NCBI GenBank assembly: GCA_026686845.1
Contig: JAIVEN010000014.1
Coordinates: 37,098,001 to 37,162,000 of the forward strand
Reading direction: 5' to 3'
DNA: 64,000 bases
DNA from: Adenanthera pavonina
Taxonomy: Eukaryota > Streptophyta > Magnoliopsida > Fabales > Fabaceae
A program made the position numbers and the translations under genes. Numbering within the stretch: position 1 is the first letter of the stretch; the number at the start of each line of letters is the position of its first letter. This document shows positions 46,243 through 57,954 of this stretch, piece by piece. The notes beneath the pieces were generated by a model. The model saw only the letters and a program-made list of their open reading frames with translations, made no database searches and was not told the DNA's origin.

Positions 46243-48004
46243 TGTTAGTTCAGCTAGCTTCCCAAGAAGGGGATGAATTGGGAAGTTTAAATTTTTCTGC
46301 AAAAAAAAAAGGAAATACAATAGTGATAATAAAAGATTACGGAAAAATAGAGTATAAGGAATAAAAAGCAATGACAAGAAGACACAGTGATTTATCCTAG
46401 TTTGGTCTACTTCACTTGACCTACGTCTAGTCCTTAAGTCACCACTTGAGATTTCTCCACTATCTCTTACAAGATTTGAATGTGTTCTTGCAATGACTGC
46501 AGTGCAACACTAGCCCGAACTTTGAGCTGAAACAAACTCTCTCACTCAAGAGTAAGAATACCTCTCTTAGTATATTTCCACACTAAGCACTATCTACAAG
46601 TGTGTAGAAGTATACATAATGAAAACTCTCTCAAAAGAGTGGATATGAAAGCTTAAGTACAATGAATGAGATAAACAAAGGTTAAGTAAGCTTTGAATAA
46701 ATCAGAAATCTAATCAGCAGAGTTTTGGCATATTTTTTGTGTTTCTCATTTTCCAACATCTTAAATGTGGTCGTATTAGCAAAACTATCCGTTGGAAGCA
46801 AAGATTAGCCGTTACTCTTAGAAAAATAACCGTTCACCTACAGCATTAAATACATCTGACAGAGATTATGCAGATAACCTCCTCAGGTTATGCGAATAAC
46901 GAGTAACTGTTTGCTTTTGTTTTCAACGTAGAATTTTTCATTATGCGGATAACCTCCTCAGGTTATGCGAATAACGAGTAACTGTTTGCTTTTGTTTTCA
47001 ACGTAGTTAGGTTATGCGGATAACGTGCTTCCTATAATGACTAATTTTACCTCAAAATCATTTCATGAAAACCTATTAGTTGTTAGGATAATGTTAAGCT
47101 TTTCTTAAACTGAGTTTTTGAAAAACTGAGGTTATCAAGATAACTTCCCAAGGTTATGCGGATAACCCATTTTGCTGAAGAGGAGCCATGAGTATTGTAA
47201 TATAGGTTATCCAGATAACCTCCCTAGGTTATGAGGATAACCTGTTTACCCAAGGATAGTCCAAGTATTCTGAATTATAGGTTATGTGGATAACCTCCAT
47301 AGTTTATGCGGATAACCTGTTTAGCCGAGAAGAGTCTAAGTACTCTGTGACATACGTTATGCGGATAACCTCCCTACGTTATGCGAATAACAGGGTGCTC
47401 AGTATAATTGGCCTTCACTGTTTACTCCCTTATACGAATAAGATGCCCACTTTATCAGGATAACCATCTGAATAGACTTGAGAACATGATCCCCAAGCTG
47501 TGTTATGCGGATAACCTTAATCCTTTTTCATTAAATTGAAGAATGGACTTTGGAAAAGTTTTGAGATTGAGTCTTTATTCCCATACCCTTCAATGGTTAT
47601 GCGCATAAGAAAAAACATTTTCATGAAAACAAGGTAAACACTTTGAAACATCTTTGAAATTGAAACCTTATCCCTATAAGTTAAAACATTTTCATGAAAA
47701 CACAATGAATACTTAGAATTATTTTGAAATTGAAGCATTATCCTCATAAGATGACTCTTTTCATGAAAATCGATTTGAAATCATGAGCTAATCATTAATC
47801 ATTCAATTAGTCATCTTATTTAATATTGGGTGAATTCAAATTCAAAGCTTATTTACCTTCTTTTACAAATATTTTCCTAAAAGATGTGAAATAGTTCTTC
47901 AATCTTCAGGAAACTCTAACTTTGTTTTTCATTTAACTTGTATTCCTTTGATATTGGATTTTCAAGCTCATTTGTTTAGAATTATTAAAACATCTGAATT
48001 AAAA
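46243..48004 (-). repeat. 5' LTR of element C (1762 bp)
   Basis: On the plus strand it begins TGTTAGTTCAGCTAGC. The terminal TGACA of the 3' LTR appears here as TAAAA before GAATC. Compared with the 3' LTR it lacks about 14 bp including the TATA box (near 46770) and has a tandem duplication of about 76 bp at 46874-47008 that adds more GGTTATGCGAATAAC dyads. Confidence 0.9.
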
Positions 48005-48449
48005 GAATCCACAATTAACAAGTTGAATCCAAAAGTTAAGAAGTTGAATAATGTTTCAAAGTGGGACTCCAATATATGCAAGGTAGAATCCATAATATGC
48101 AAGTTACACTCCACAATGAAGAAGTTGAATCTAATAGTTAACATGGTGAATAGTATTTCTATGTGGGAATCCAATATGTGTAAGACAGAATCCATGGTTA
48201 ATAAGTTAGACTTATGATTGACAAGTTCAATCCAATAGTTAACATGTTCAATAATATTTCCAAGTAGAAATCCAATATGTGCAAAGGAGAATCCATGATT
48301 AATAAGTTAGTCTACACAATTAACAAGTGGAATCCAACAGTTAACAAGTTGAATAGTATTTTCAAGTTGGAATCCAATATATGAGAGATAAAATCCATGA
48401 TATACAAGTTAAACTCCACAAATAACAAGTTGAATCCAAAAATTAACAT
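48005..48449. repeat. 21-bp minisatellite array, right part
   Basis: Units such as AATCCATAATATGCAAGTTAA continue the array seen at 36010-36140, on the same strand. The minus strand stays open at 47968-48195 with the same seven-residue pattern (LHIMDSTLHILESH). GAATC at 48005-48009 is the right target duplication of element C. Confidence 0.8.
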
Positions 48450-48830
48450 GGTTTAGGTTTCAACATGAGCATGAGCATTCACACTTGGACAAAGGTTTTG
48501 AAAAAATGGTCAACCACATAAAAAATATAACTATAAAATTCCATTTTGGTGGTTGACCACTTTTTAAGAACACGGTTCAGGTTTCATCATGAGCATGTAT
48601 GTTTGGACATAGATTTTGAAAAATGGTCAACCATATAAAAAATGTAAGTAGAAAATTCCATTTTGGTGGTTGATCACTTTTTAAGAACATGATTCAAGTT
48701 TCATCATGAGCATGCAAACTTGGACAGATGTTCTGAAAAAATGGTCAACTAGATAAAAAATATAACTTAAAAATTCCCTTTTAGTGGTTGATCACATTTT
48801 AACGAACATGGTTCAGGTTATTATGTATGT
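48450..48830. repeat. About 120-bp tandem repeat array, 3 copies
   Basis: Units start at 48450, 48574, 48691 and 48810 with GGTTCAGGTTTCATCATGAG-like sequence. Each holds AAAAATGGTCAACCA and a later GGTGGTTGACCACTTTTT, so each unit can fold on itself. Confidence 0.8.
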
Positions 48831-48969
48831 TTATAAAAAATGAAGGGAGTACATACCAAGTCTCGAACCCAAAGCATTATGGATGTTGACTGAGAACACA
48901 CCAAAATACCATAGGAGAGACTAGTTATTATGTATGTTGATGCATGTCTTTGAAATGACTATAATTAAA

Positions 48970-49330
48970 TGTTCTTGAAAAATGGTCGACCACGCAAATT
49001 GTTTTTTCCCGTTATAATTTTAATGTGGTCAACAATTTTTTTGTCACCTCACCCATGCTGATAAAAAATGGTCAACTACCCAAATTGATTTTTCCAGTTA
49101 TAATTTTAATGTGGTTGACCATTTTTTCTATTACCTCAGAGGCCATATGTGTATGCTAGTTGAAACCTCAGTCATGCCCATGAAAAATGGTTGACTACCC
49201 GCATTGATTATTTCAAATATAATTTTGATGTGGTTGACCTTTTTTTGTTACCTCACCCATACCCATGAAAAATGGTTGACCACCTAAATTGATTTTTCCA
49301 GTTATAATTTCAATATGATCAACTAATTTC
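48970..49330. repeat. Tandem hairpin repeats with GGTCAACCA / TGGTTGACC
   Basis: Four units (from about 48978, 49062, 49189 and 49266). Each has AAAAATGGTTGACCAC, a TTATAATTTTAATG core and GTGGTTGACC, forming inverted repeats. Confidence 0.75.
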
Positions 49331-49600
49331 TATAAGGAATTTTGCATAATTTTATACCCAAAAAGTAAGCTTCCAATGCGTGTGTCAAATATAGATTGAT
49401 CGACCCCTAGATTGAGATTTCTTTATTATTTAAGTTAACTGATCAATTGATTTCCCTCAGAATTCCACATAATTCTATACCTAAAAGGTAAGCTTTGAAT
49501 GCTTGTGTAAAATATAGACTAGTCAACCACTAGATTGAATTTCTCTATTATTTAAAGTTAACTAGTCAACTAATTTCCTTAAGAGATTCCACATTACTGG
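49331..49600. repeat. 119-bp tandem repeat, about two copies
   Basis: The block CACATAATTCTATACC ... TTTAAGTTAACTGATCAA occurs from about 49331 and again from about 49450, with a partial third copy at 49567. Confidence 0.7.
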
Positions 49601-50116
49601 TCATTCTTAACGACGAGGACAAACACAAAGTCTAACAACTTAAATATTTAATAATCAAATCACATAATCTAATAAACTTGAATCACACATCTTAGAAGGA
49701 CCTAAATCTCAATGAAAAAAAGAAAAAAAAAGTGAAATAGGTGTTGAAGATGATGACGACGTGATGGAGATAGCAAAGACAAGGTGTTTGAAGACGATGT
49801 CGAATCATCATGAGGACACTAGATATACTTATGTCGTCGTCCAAGTTGTTTGAAGACGATGCTCCTTATTGTTGTCGAGCCCTTATGACAAGATTGAGAA
49901 AGGTAATGGTAACAATTGAAGAGGAAGAAGATGGGGAGGGAATTTAATGGTCATCGGTGGTGTAGCTGTCCATGGAAGTGGAAGGTGGGGAGAGGGAGGT
50001 AAGGGTTGTCGATCATTGATGAAAGATGAGGAAGATGATCGAAGAGGGAGATAAGGGTTACTTATGGAGGATGATGAAGACAATCATGGCTGAGCAATCA
50101 AACAGAGGCTTCAACC
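49601..50116. other. Right MULE interior
   Basis: A purine-rich stretch near 49730-50090 with GAAGATGATGA-type sequence and no supported gene. Confidence 0.4.
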
Positions 50117-50275
50117 TCAATTTTTTTTTCTCATTAAAATAGAAGGACATTTTGGTTAATTCTATACTCCTTTTTCTATTCCCATCTTGCCCTTGGTCGC
50201 AAAACCCAAATATCTTTTGCTTACATCCCAAAAATCAAATATCTCCATTTTCCACTACCAAAAGCCAATTCTCCC
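50117..50275 (-). repeat. Right terminal inverted repeat of the MULE
   Basis: The reverse complement begins GGGAGAATTGGCTTTTGG and pairs with 33296-33455. Confidence 0.6.
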
Positions 50276-50386
50276 TAAATCATATGGACAAAGAATTGTC
50301 TTTGTTTACCAAGAAAAAAAAAAGAATTATTATTTTGAGTCAATGGTAACCCTAATTTCGGCAGGTGTTTCACTTCTCTTTTAACT

Positions 50387-50395
50387 TATAATTTA
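50387..50395. repeat. 9-bp target site duplication TATAATTTA (left)
   Basis: Identical to 51050-51058, on the two sides of the 50396-51049 element. Confidence 0.85.
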
Positions 50396-51049
50396 GGGAA
50401 AATGACACTTGAAGACCAAATTTTTTAATTAATACCATTTTACGATAAAAAATTCAAAAATGACAAAAAAGACTATAGTCTCAAATTAATTAAAATTTTA
50501 AATAGAAAATGACTTAAATACCCTTGTTAAAAAGTTTTACACTCAACATCTGCTTTTTACTACTCGTCTTCCATGATTTGACACTGAACTTCCCTAATTT
50601 TATACTGAACACATTATCATAATGAAAAAAATTCAATTAAGGAAGTTTAGTGTAAAATCAGAGAAGTTGAGTGTCAAATTGTGGAATATGAATAGTAAAA
50701 AATGAAAGTTGAGTGTAAAATTTTGAGACTTATCTAGTGTAAAATTGAGATTCTTTAGTATCAAATCGTGAAACATGAGTAGTAAAATGTAAAAATTGAG
50801 TGTAAAATTCTAAGAGTTGAATTATTTAGTGTGTCCAGTATAAAATCGGGGAAGTTCAATATCAAATCATGGAAGATAAGTAGTAAAAAACAGATATTAA
50901 GTGTAAAACTTTTTAACAATGGTATTTAAGTTATTTTTTATTTAGAATTTTGATCCATTTGAGACTAGGGTCATTTTCTATCTTTTTCAAATTTTTTTAT
51001 TCTAAAATAATATTAATTAAAAGTTTTGGTCTTCCAAATATATTTTTCC
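50396..51049. mobile_element. Mutator-type MITE with about 225-bp terminal inverted repeats
   Basis: The left arm (GGGAAAATGACACTTGAAGACC) matches the reverse complement of the right end (GGAAAAATATATTTGGAAGACC). Both continue through TTAAAAAGTTTTACAC and TCTTCCATGATTTGA. The 9-bp duplication TATAATTTA is perfect. The middle contains short repeats of TTGAGTGTAAAATT. No ORF. Confidence 0.85.
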
Positions 51050-51058
51050 TATAATTTA

Positions 51059-52328
51059 ACCATTTTACCTTGTCAAAGCCAATCAACTTTAGTAGTTTAA
51101 AATTATATATAACCTGGTTGTGGTGACTTTGGGTAAAATAAAAGGTTAAAAATTGTGCATCTTGATCACATGGTCAGCGACCATGGAAGAAATTATACGG
51201 AACGCATCTTGGTCACATGGCCAGAGACTATGAAAGAAATTATACGAAACTCTATAACTGACAAAAAGCAATATACATAGATAGCATCAAATTCATCATG
51301 TTTGTCCATAAATAGTGAAAATCATAACTTCGGCATGCTCAGATTCTCAGAAAGGGAAAATTACTGATAAAAGGCAATTCCTGTATTCAAAGGGTAAGTG
51401 TATGTTTGGTTCATTATTTTTTGTAAACATAACCATAGTTTTTAATCATGGTTTTCTAAAATATATGTTTGACCAAACACAAACTGACTTTTTAAAAAAT
51501 AAAATTTGGGTTAAATTGTGGTTCTAGAAAAGTAGGAGAAAAGTTACTTTTCCTTTAACAAAACGTGAGTTTTGAAAAAGAAGAAATAAATTTATTCTAT
51601 ATTATACATCTAAAAATACTTTTAACCTCTATCATCCAAATAGATTTTTTGTCAAACTTACTTTTACAAAAAGAATATCCAAATATAACAACTTCCAACA
51701 AACTTATTTTATCTAAACTTCATTTTTACAAATTTCATTTATCTTAACGTAATTTTACAAAACGGATAACCGGGCCCTAATCACCAAGAAACAGCGCGAA
51801 AACAAAAATTCAGGAACTGGAGTTTTACCATTGCATAAAGATTGGTAAGCCCATTGGCCCAAGTGGGTGTCTTTGTGAAGCGTTGCTGAAAAGCGTCACT
51901 GAGATTGTGAGCAGTGTCGGTGGGGATGATCAGAACGGAGCTTCAAACGCCGGCGAGGAGGATCGAAAGAATGGAGCCACAGGTGGTCTTTCCAACAACC
52001 CCTTTGCCTCGGACGAAGACCCACTTGAGCGTCTCTTGGCTCAGTGTGTTCTCCACCGTCCCTCCGGCACTTCCTCCTGATCCGCCATGGACACAGCTTC
52101 TCTTCGCTCTTTATCAATCTCCAATGCTTTCAAACACCGAGAAATTTGTAAGATGCCGTTTGTCTGTGGATTCCGGGAGATAATGAACAGGAAATTCAGT
52201 TCAGAATAGAGAATATAAATCGATATTAAGACTAACTAATTGTTGCTGTCCAGAGTTTATTTTTTTATATATTTTGGTAATAAGGATGTTTTGCTCATCT
52301 ATGCAAAATTTTTCTACTTTGCCCTTAG
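51059..52328. other. Region upstream of the phospholipase D pseudogene, with an unidentified GC-rich open stretch
   Basis: Mostly AT-rich, but 51850-52190 is distinctly more GC-rich. It holds two overlapping plus-strand open frames (51883-52080, 'SNNPFASDEDPLERLLAQCV', and 51914-52183) and a minus-strand one (51896-52117). I do not recognise any product. It does not resemble a phospholipase D N-terminus. It could be a broken first exon of another gene. Confidence 0.35.
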
Positions 52329-52779
52329 GATGGTGTCATGGCAACTCATGATGAAGAAACTCGACGATTTTTCAAGCACTCTTCGGTTCAAGTGCTGCTT
52401 TGTCCTCGCATTGCAGGAAAACGACATAGGTGGGTGAAGCAAAGGGTCAGCTTTGATGTTTACTTTGTTTATTGGTTAATTTATTATGATTTATCCAATT
52501 GAATTTAATTTCATGTCATTGGGTTATTCTTTGAAACATCATCGTTGGCATTTTAATACTGCTTCAGTGCTTTGTTTTTGGCATCTGTGAATGTTTTAGC
52601 ATGCATATTTGACTGCTGATGGTGTGATCCCATCCACTAGTTTGCCTAATTCTTCTGTAATAACCCTGGGCAATGATGATTGGAAGAAAAACATATTGCT
52701 TTCTTTTTTTGTGATTATCCCTGAAATATTCTAAACCATAAACTGTTAGCCTTTTCCATCTTGGTTTTGATGTAAAAAT

Positions 52780-52802
52780 GAAGAGAGAGAGAGAGAGAGA
52801 GA
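52780..52802. repeat. (GA)n microsatellite
   Basis: About eleven GA units inside the first retained intron of the phospholipase D pseudogene. Confidence 0.85.
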
Positions 52803-55457
52803 CCATTCTCTGGAGTTAGGGTGGATAGGAGTTAAATACAGTTAGAGAAGTTTCAGTCTGTTATGCTTGTTAGGTTGTTATAGTTCAGTAGTTGAATCAA
52901 CAGTCCTTCATGTTTGTAAATCATCGAATAAAATCATCCATTCCATTGAATTCTTTCATCTAGCTTTAATCTTTGAGAGAATAAGTGAATTCCCAGCAAA
53001 CATAGTGAAAAGAGAAAATTATTATAAATTGAATAAATGTCCTCTTGTTAACTGGCTCCAAATCATCATTTCATCCACATTCCCACACTGAAGATTCTCC
53101 AAAAATCATGTTTTTCACATTTTTTAATAATAATATCAGAGTCCTGTTATTTTCCTGGCTGTTTTACACATTTTTACATTGGGAAGCAAAGGTAATTGAC
53201 TGTTTGTACTCTGTAATTTTGTAGAATGTGCTCTCAAGTGAAAATTCAATTTCATAATATTCAAAATTCTAACAAGTTCCGGTTTGGGTGGTTGTTAAGT
53301 CATCTCTTGTGTCAGTTATAGCATTCTTATACAATTTTGGTTTCATAGTTTTGCATTGAACTTCTTTTGGCTATCAGGAAGTCAGTACTATATATACACA
53401 TCACCAGAAAACTGTAATCGTGGATGCTGATGCTGGAAATTATAGAAGAAAGATTATTGGATTTGTTGGTGGACTTGATTTGTGTGATGAGGGATATGAT
53501 ACTCCCCACAATCCTATCTTTAGGACACTCCAGACACTGCACAAGGATGACTATCATAACCGCACTTTCACAGTAAGTATCTGATTTTCTCATCCCAATG
53601 GTTGCAAGATCAAGTCGCAACTAACTATAATTTTTTATTTGAGTGCCAAGCAAGTGGTGAACAGAAGCATTGTATAACGGTTGCAAACACTATCTCCTGA
53701 AGAAGTCAAAGCTTAATAGTCAAAATAACCTTCCTTCTTTTTTGGCCAGGGAGGACCAATGAGATTGTTTCCCTTTATAGTGTGGTTTTAGAGTGCATCA
53801 CGCTTTGAACTGCAAGATGTTTTAAAAATTATCCCTGTCAGTGATACATTTAAACCTACTTTTTATTATTATTTTGCAAATGTGTGAAATTAATCAAGTT
53901 TTACATGTGTTGATTTTTTTTCCTGTAAAAAGCACAAATTTATGACAAATATAATCAAGAAACTTAAAAAAAATCTTTCGTTAAAAAAAGAGTTTTTTTT
54001 TTGGCAAAAAAAAAATAGAGTTGAATGCTCTGATTCTTAGTATTATTACTTGAATAATGATGATACACCTATATAGCGTGCCACACAAGGAGAAGACTAG
54101 CAACACTCTCCAAGAAAGGAGATAATACAGGAAATGTAAAATAGCTACACTTAATAGCTCTTATGGAACCACACAAGTAAGGGAGACAGATGGAACATAG
54201 CCATTGTCACCCCGGAAAATAGCAGCACATGAAACACAATGGATATGAGGAATTAATTACTGTGTTGTTGCGCAGAATCTTTAGCTTGAATCCGATAAGG
54301 TATGGTTTTAAAATAGTAATATTTGAATTGAGCAGACCAATTTATTCCTCTGACATGGGTTATTATGTGACAGGGTAATGTTGGTGGTTGTCCATGGGAG
54401 CCATGGCATGACTTGCATTCTAGAATTGATGGTCCAGCAGCATATGATGTTCTGACCAACTTTGACAAGTGGTGGTTAAATGCTTCAAAACGTCATGGGA
54501 TAAAAAAGTTGAAAGCTTCATATGACGATGCATTGCTTAGGTGGAAAGAATTCCAGACATTATTGGCATGTTTGATGCTCTTAATGCTAATGATGATGGC
54601 CCTGAAGCTTGGCATGTTCAGGTAGTTTTTTTAATCAACATCAAATAGATATTTGGCATTTCTATAAGCTCTTAGTTGCTTATTATCATTACTTAAAGAA
54701 ATGACTCATTTTGTAATTTTTGCTTCCTTTGGAATGCCAGATATTTCGATCAATTGATTCAAATTCTGTGAGTTAAGGGGTTTCCAAAGGATCCAAAAGA
54801 TGCCACAGGCAAGGTGAGTTAAGGCTTTTAGTGTTTCTATTTCTGTTTTTAATGCTTGATATCAATTTATCAGATTGAACCACCTTCTGGATGACCAAGT
54901 AAAGGTTGAGCTTTACTTTGTTTAGCAGAACTTAGTTTGTGGGAAGAATGTGCTGATTGACATGAGCATACATATAGCATACGTGAAAGCCATTCGTGCT
55001 GCACAGCATCACATATATATAGAGAATCAATATTTCATTGAGTCTTCATACAATTGGAGTCAAAATAAAGATCTTGGTATGTAAGTTTTGCATAAGTGTT
55101 GCTATTAATTAACAAATTGTATGTGATCATCCAATAACATGCTGAAAATATTTGGAAAATACAAATGAACATCATATGTAAGCTCCTGTAGGATATACAG
55201 ATCCAGAAGCCAATCTAAAGAATTAATCTTTTTTTTTTCCCTAATTGAATTGAGTAACCTATATCTACAAATAAAAAAGAGAGGAAAATATGTAATTAAA
55301 AAAAAAAAAGAGCAAAATAATTTACTTTTCAAATGTGTGTTACCCCATGGTGGTGCATTATATACATGACAGCTCCTAAAGTTGGATTTAGATTTTGGAA
55401 GATGTTATTGTTTGTTTTATTTCACACATTCATGGCAAGCCTGCATGGATTGTATCT

Positions 55458-55952
55458 TGTTAGAACCCCTAAGTAAAATATATGGGTCGTTTAAGTGGGC
55501 ATTTGGCAGCAAGGGTTGAAGGTGTTGGTTGTATAATTGCTTGGAAAATTTTGTGGTGGGTGTAGGACATCTGGAGGGTAACGAGAGAACTTCTAGAAGA
55601 AGATTGGTTAGGCTAATAGTGATAAATATTGGGTGAGGACTGAGGGAGAGTTAGGTAGAACGGCATTTGATGCCCCTGATGGAGGATCTCATTCGCTTTA
55701 TATAGGCAATACTGTACAAGTATTACAGCTGATTTTCATCTATTTACATCGATTTGTCTATCGACATATATACAGGATTCAAATACACAATTGAATATAT
55801 AACAGATAGAATCAAATATCTGTAACTGATGGAATTTGAGTATTCATGTGGGAGATTCTAGTCCTATAAGTACTGGGAAGATTTTTCTTGTTTTCTTATA
55901 TGTTTTCCTCTGATTTCTTTTGTAATTCAAGGGAAATACTGGGTTCCTAACA
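55458..55952 (+). mobile_element. Solo LTR (copia-like) in phospholipase D intron
   Basis: 495 bp running from TGTTAGAACCCC to GGGTTCCTAACA, flanked by TATCT (55453-55457) and TACCT (55953-55957), 4 of 5 identical. A TTTATATAGG TATA box lies near 55697. There is no internal element sequence, so it looks like the product of LTR-LTR recombination. Confidence 0.7.
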
Positions 55953-57954
55953 TACCTTTCTATGTTCCCTATCTCCTATAGGATAAAAATGCAGCATTAA
56001 TGAAGTCAATGAGGTTATCCATAAATTTATCTTACAGATCTTTTTGTGATGTTAAATCATCATGCATTTCTTGTTATTGCAGGTGCTAATAATTTGATTC
56101 CAATGGAAATTGCCCTAAAGATTGCTGAAAAGATCAGGGCCAATGAGCGATTTTCTGTGTATATTGTTATTCCGATGTGGCCTGAGGGTGTTCCCACTGG
56201 AGCTGCCACGCAAAGGATTCTATTTTGGCAGGTATGCTTCCTTTCATATTATGAAAGACACAATTCGTACTTGGCAGGGATTTGATTGATTGTGCAGATG
56301 GTTCTTTAGACTATTGCTTGATAACTTGACAATATAAACAGCTTGAAGGAAGAAATACTTCCACTCACCACTTGTTTTTGTTTTATAATGTGATGGAACC
56401 AAGAACAGAAAACTAGAAAATTCATGAAACATGTTTCCTATACTATAGTAGTTAGAAATATACTCTATAACTGAGAAAAATAGAAATACCAGTAAAAGGA
56501 GCAATTCTGCCAGAGAAACAGAGTAGCAGAAAAGAAGAAAACTCTAGCTATTTGAGACACTGGGAATCTCCCTTTCTTCTAACCAGAATATTATACCCCT
56601 TCATTGTCTTTCTCCATCCTTAAAACTCTCACTGTAACAGAAATGCCAAACCCAGCCGTTCTGAAGCAACACTAGTATGCTGCTGTTCTGCCTAAAAATC
56701 CAAGATACTCACAGTGGCATCCACTCACCTCTATCTAGGGCTCTAGGCCTTCTAGAATAAACCTTTTTAATTGGAGGCCCATCTTTTTGTTTTAATTAAT
56801 GGAGTAAGCTTTATTTTCTTGATGGCCATTTGAACATATCTTTTTTTTTTTCTTTTTCTTATAAACAACAACTCTTACAATGAAACTTTGGCTTTTTGAG
56901 CGAAATGCTGGATGTTTACATACTGTTCTAACTGTCCATCTATGGAATGCTTGACTTGCGGTGTTAAGATGCAAAAGAGAATTAAAAACGAGATCTAAAG
57001 AAAAATAATTTTTTTAAGTTCAGAGTCAGAGGGGCCTTTACAGTCAATTCCTTCAATTTCAAATATTTCCACCACCATGGTATTGCAGCAAATGGCTTGC
57101 AAGATCTCATCTTTCAGTCTACTGCTCTGCCATAACCTGGTCCACTCGTGATAAAGGTCACCTGGTGTTTTTGTCTACATGCATGCACCACAAATGCTGA
57201 GTCTGCATAAAATTATCACCTTAGTGCTTTTCCTAGCGTATCAAACTTGGCACCTTGTATTATTTGCACTGCACTTTGGCTTCTATAAGAATTTAACTGC
57301 TGTACCCTTTGAAAATATGCACTTCTATTTAATCTTGATTTGCGAAACATCCTTGTGACCATTGGAGTTTCAAATAAATAAAGGCACTTGTTTTTCTTGT
57401 AATTATTAAGAGAACAATGTTATAGCATCTGTTAGTAGTTGGTTATTGGTCTACCTGTTAGTAGTTACTTACTGGTTTATTTCATTTTTTAATGTGAAGT
57501 TACTGCTTGGTTGTGACAGCATAAAACATTGCAAATGATGTATGAGACAATTTACAAGGCTTTGGTTGAGGTTGGGCTTGAAGAGGCATGCTCACCAGAA
57601 GACTACTTGAACTTTTTTCTTTCTTGGCGACCGGGAAGTCAACGATATCTATGGTAACAATGCAATGCCTGGAGATCCTCCTCCAGCAAATAGTCCACAG
57701 GTATGAAGAATACTGCTGCTGTTCTGCCCACCTTCTACCCTTCCCCCATTTCCTGTACATTTTTGCACCAGCAATTTTTAGTACTAACACTATTGAGATA
57801 AAACTCCTTGTGTAAAACCGAATATAAAATTGTAGACATCTATCCAAGTTTCTTCTGCTTTTTATTTCTTGAATAATATGACCTCTGAGTATAACCAAAA
57901 GTTCTTGCACTTCCATCAAGTTTTCATATGGCATGTAATCTCTATACAACAACA

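Larger units (their letters stand above)
36146..48004 (-). mobile_element. Element C: Ty1/copia (Sirevirus-like) retrotransposon, sister family of A/B
   Basis: A complete minus-strand element of 11,859 bp: 5' LTR 46243-48004, primer site 46227-46240, gag, a second zinc knuckle, integrase, RT, RNase H, a motif-rich spacer, the extra ORF, purine tracts, and 3' LTR 36146-37873. Layout and protein sequence parallel element A, but the LTR array motif differs (GGTTATGCGGATAACC in place of AAATTCGAATTT). It inserted into a 21-bp minisatellite. All coding regions are broken. Confidence 0.93.
33296..50275. mobile_element. Large Mutator-like element (MULE) interrupted by element C
   Basis: The first roughly 160 bp (33296-33455, starting GGGAAAATTGGCTTTTGG) matches the reverse complement of 50117-50275 (GGGAGAATTGGCTTTTGG) at about 75-80% by eye. 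The flanking 9-mers TAAATAAAA (33287-33295) and TAAATCATA (50276-50284) agree at 7 of 9 positions, as expected for an old Mutator-type duplication. Without element C and its duplication the unit is about 5.1 kb. I find no transposase, so it would be non-autonomous. Most of the interior from 34960 onward is tandem-repeat arrays. Two unrelated copies of one MITE family in inverted orientation would be the alternative. Confidence 0.6.

Noticed and set aside
51883..52080. N-terminal exon of phospholipase D
   Set aside because: The translation does not resemble a C2 domain or the phospholipase D N-terminus, and no compatible junction was identified.
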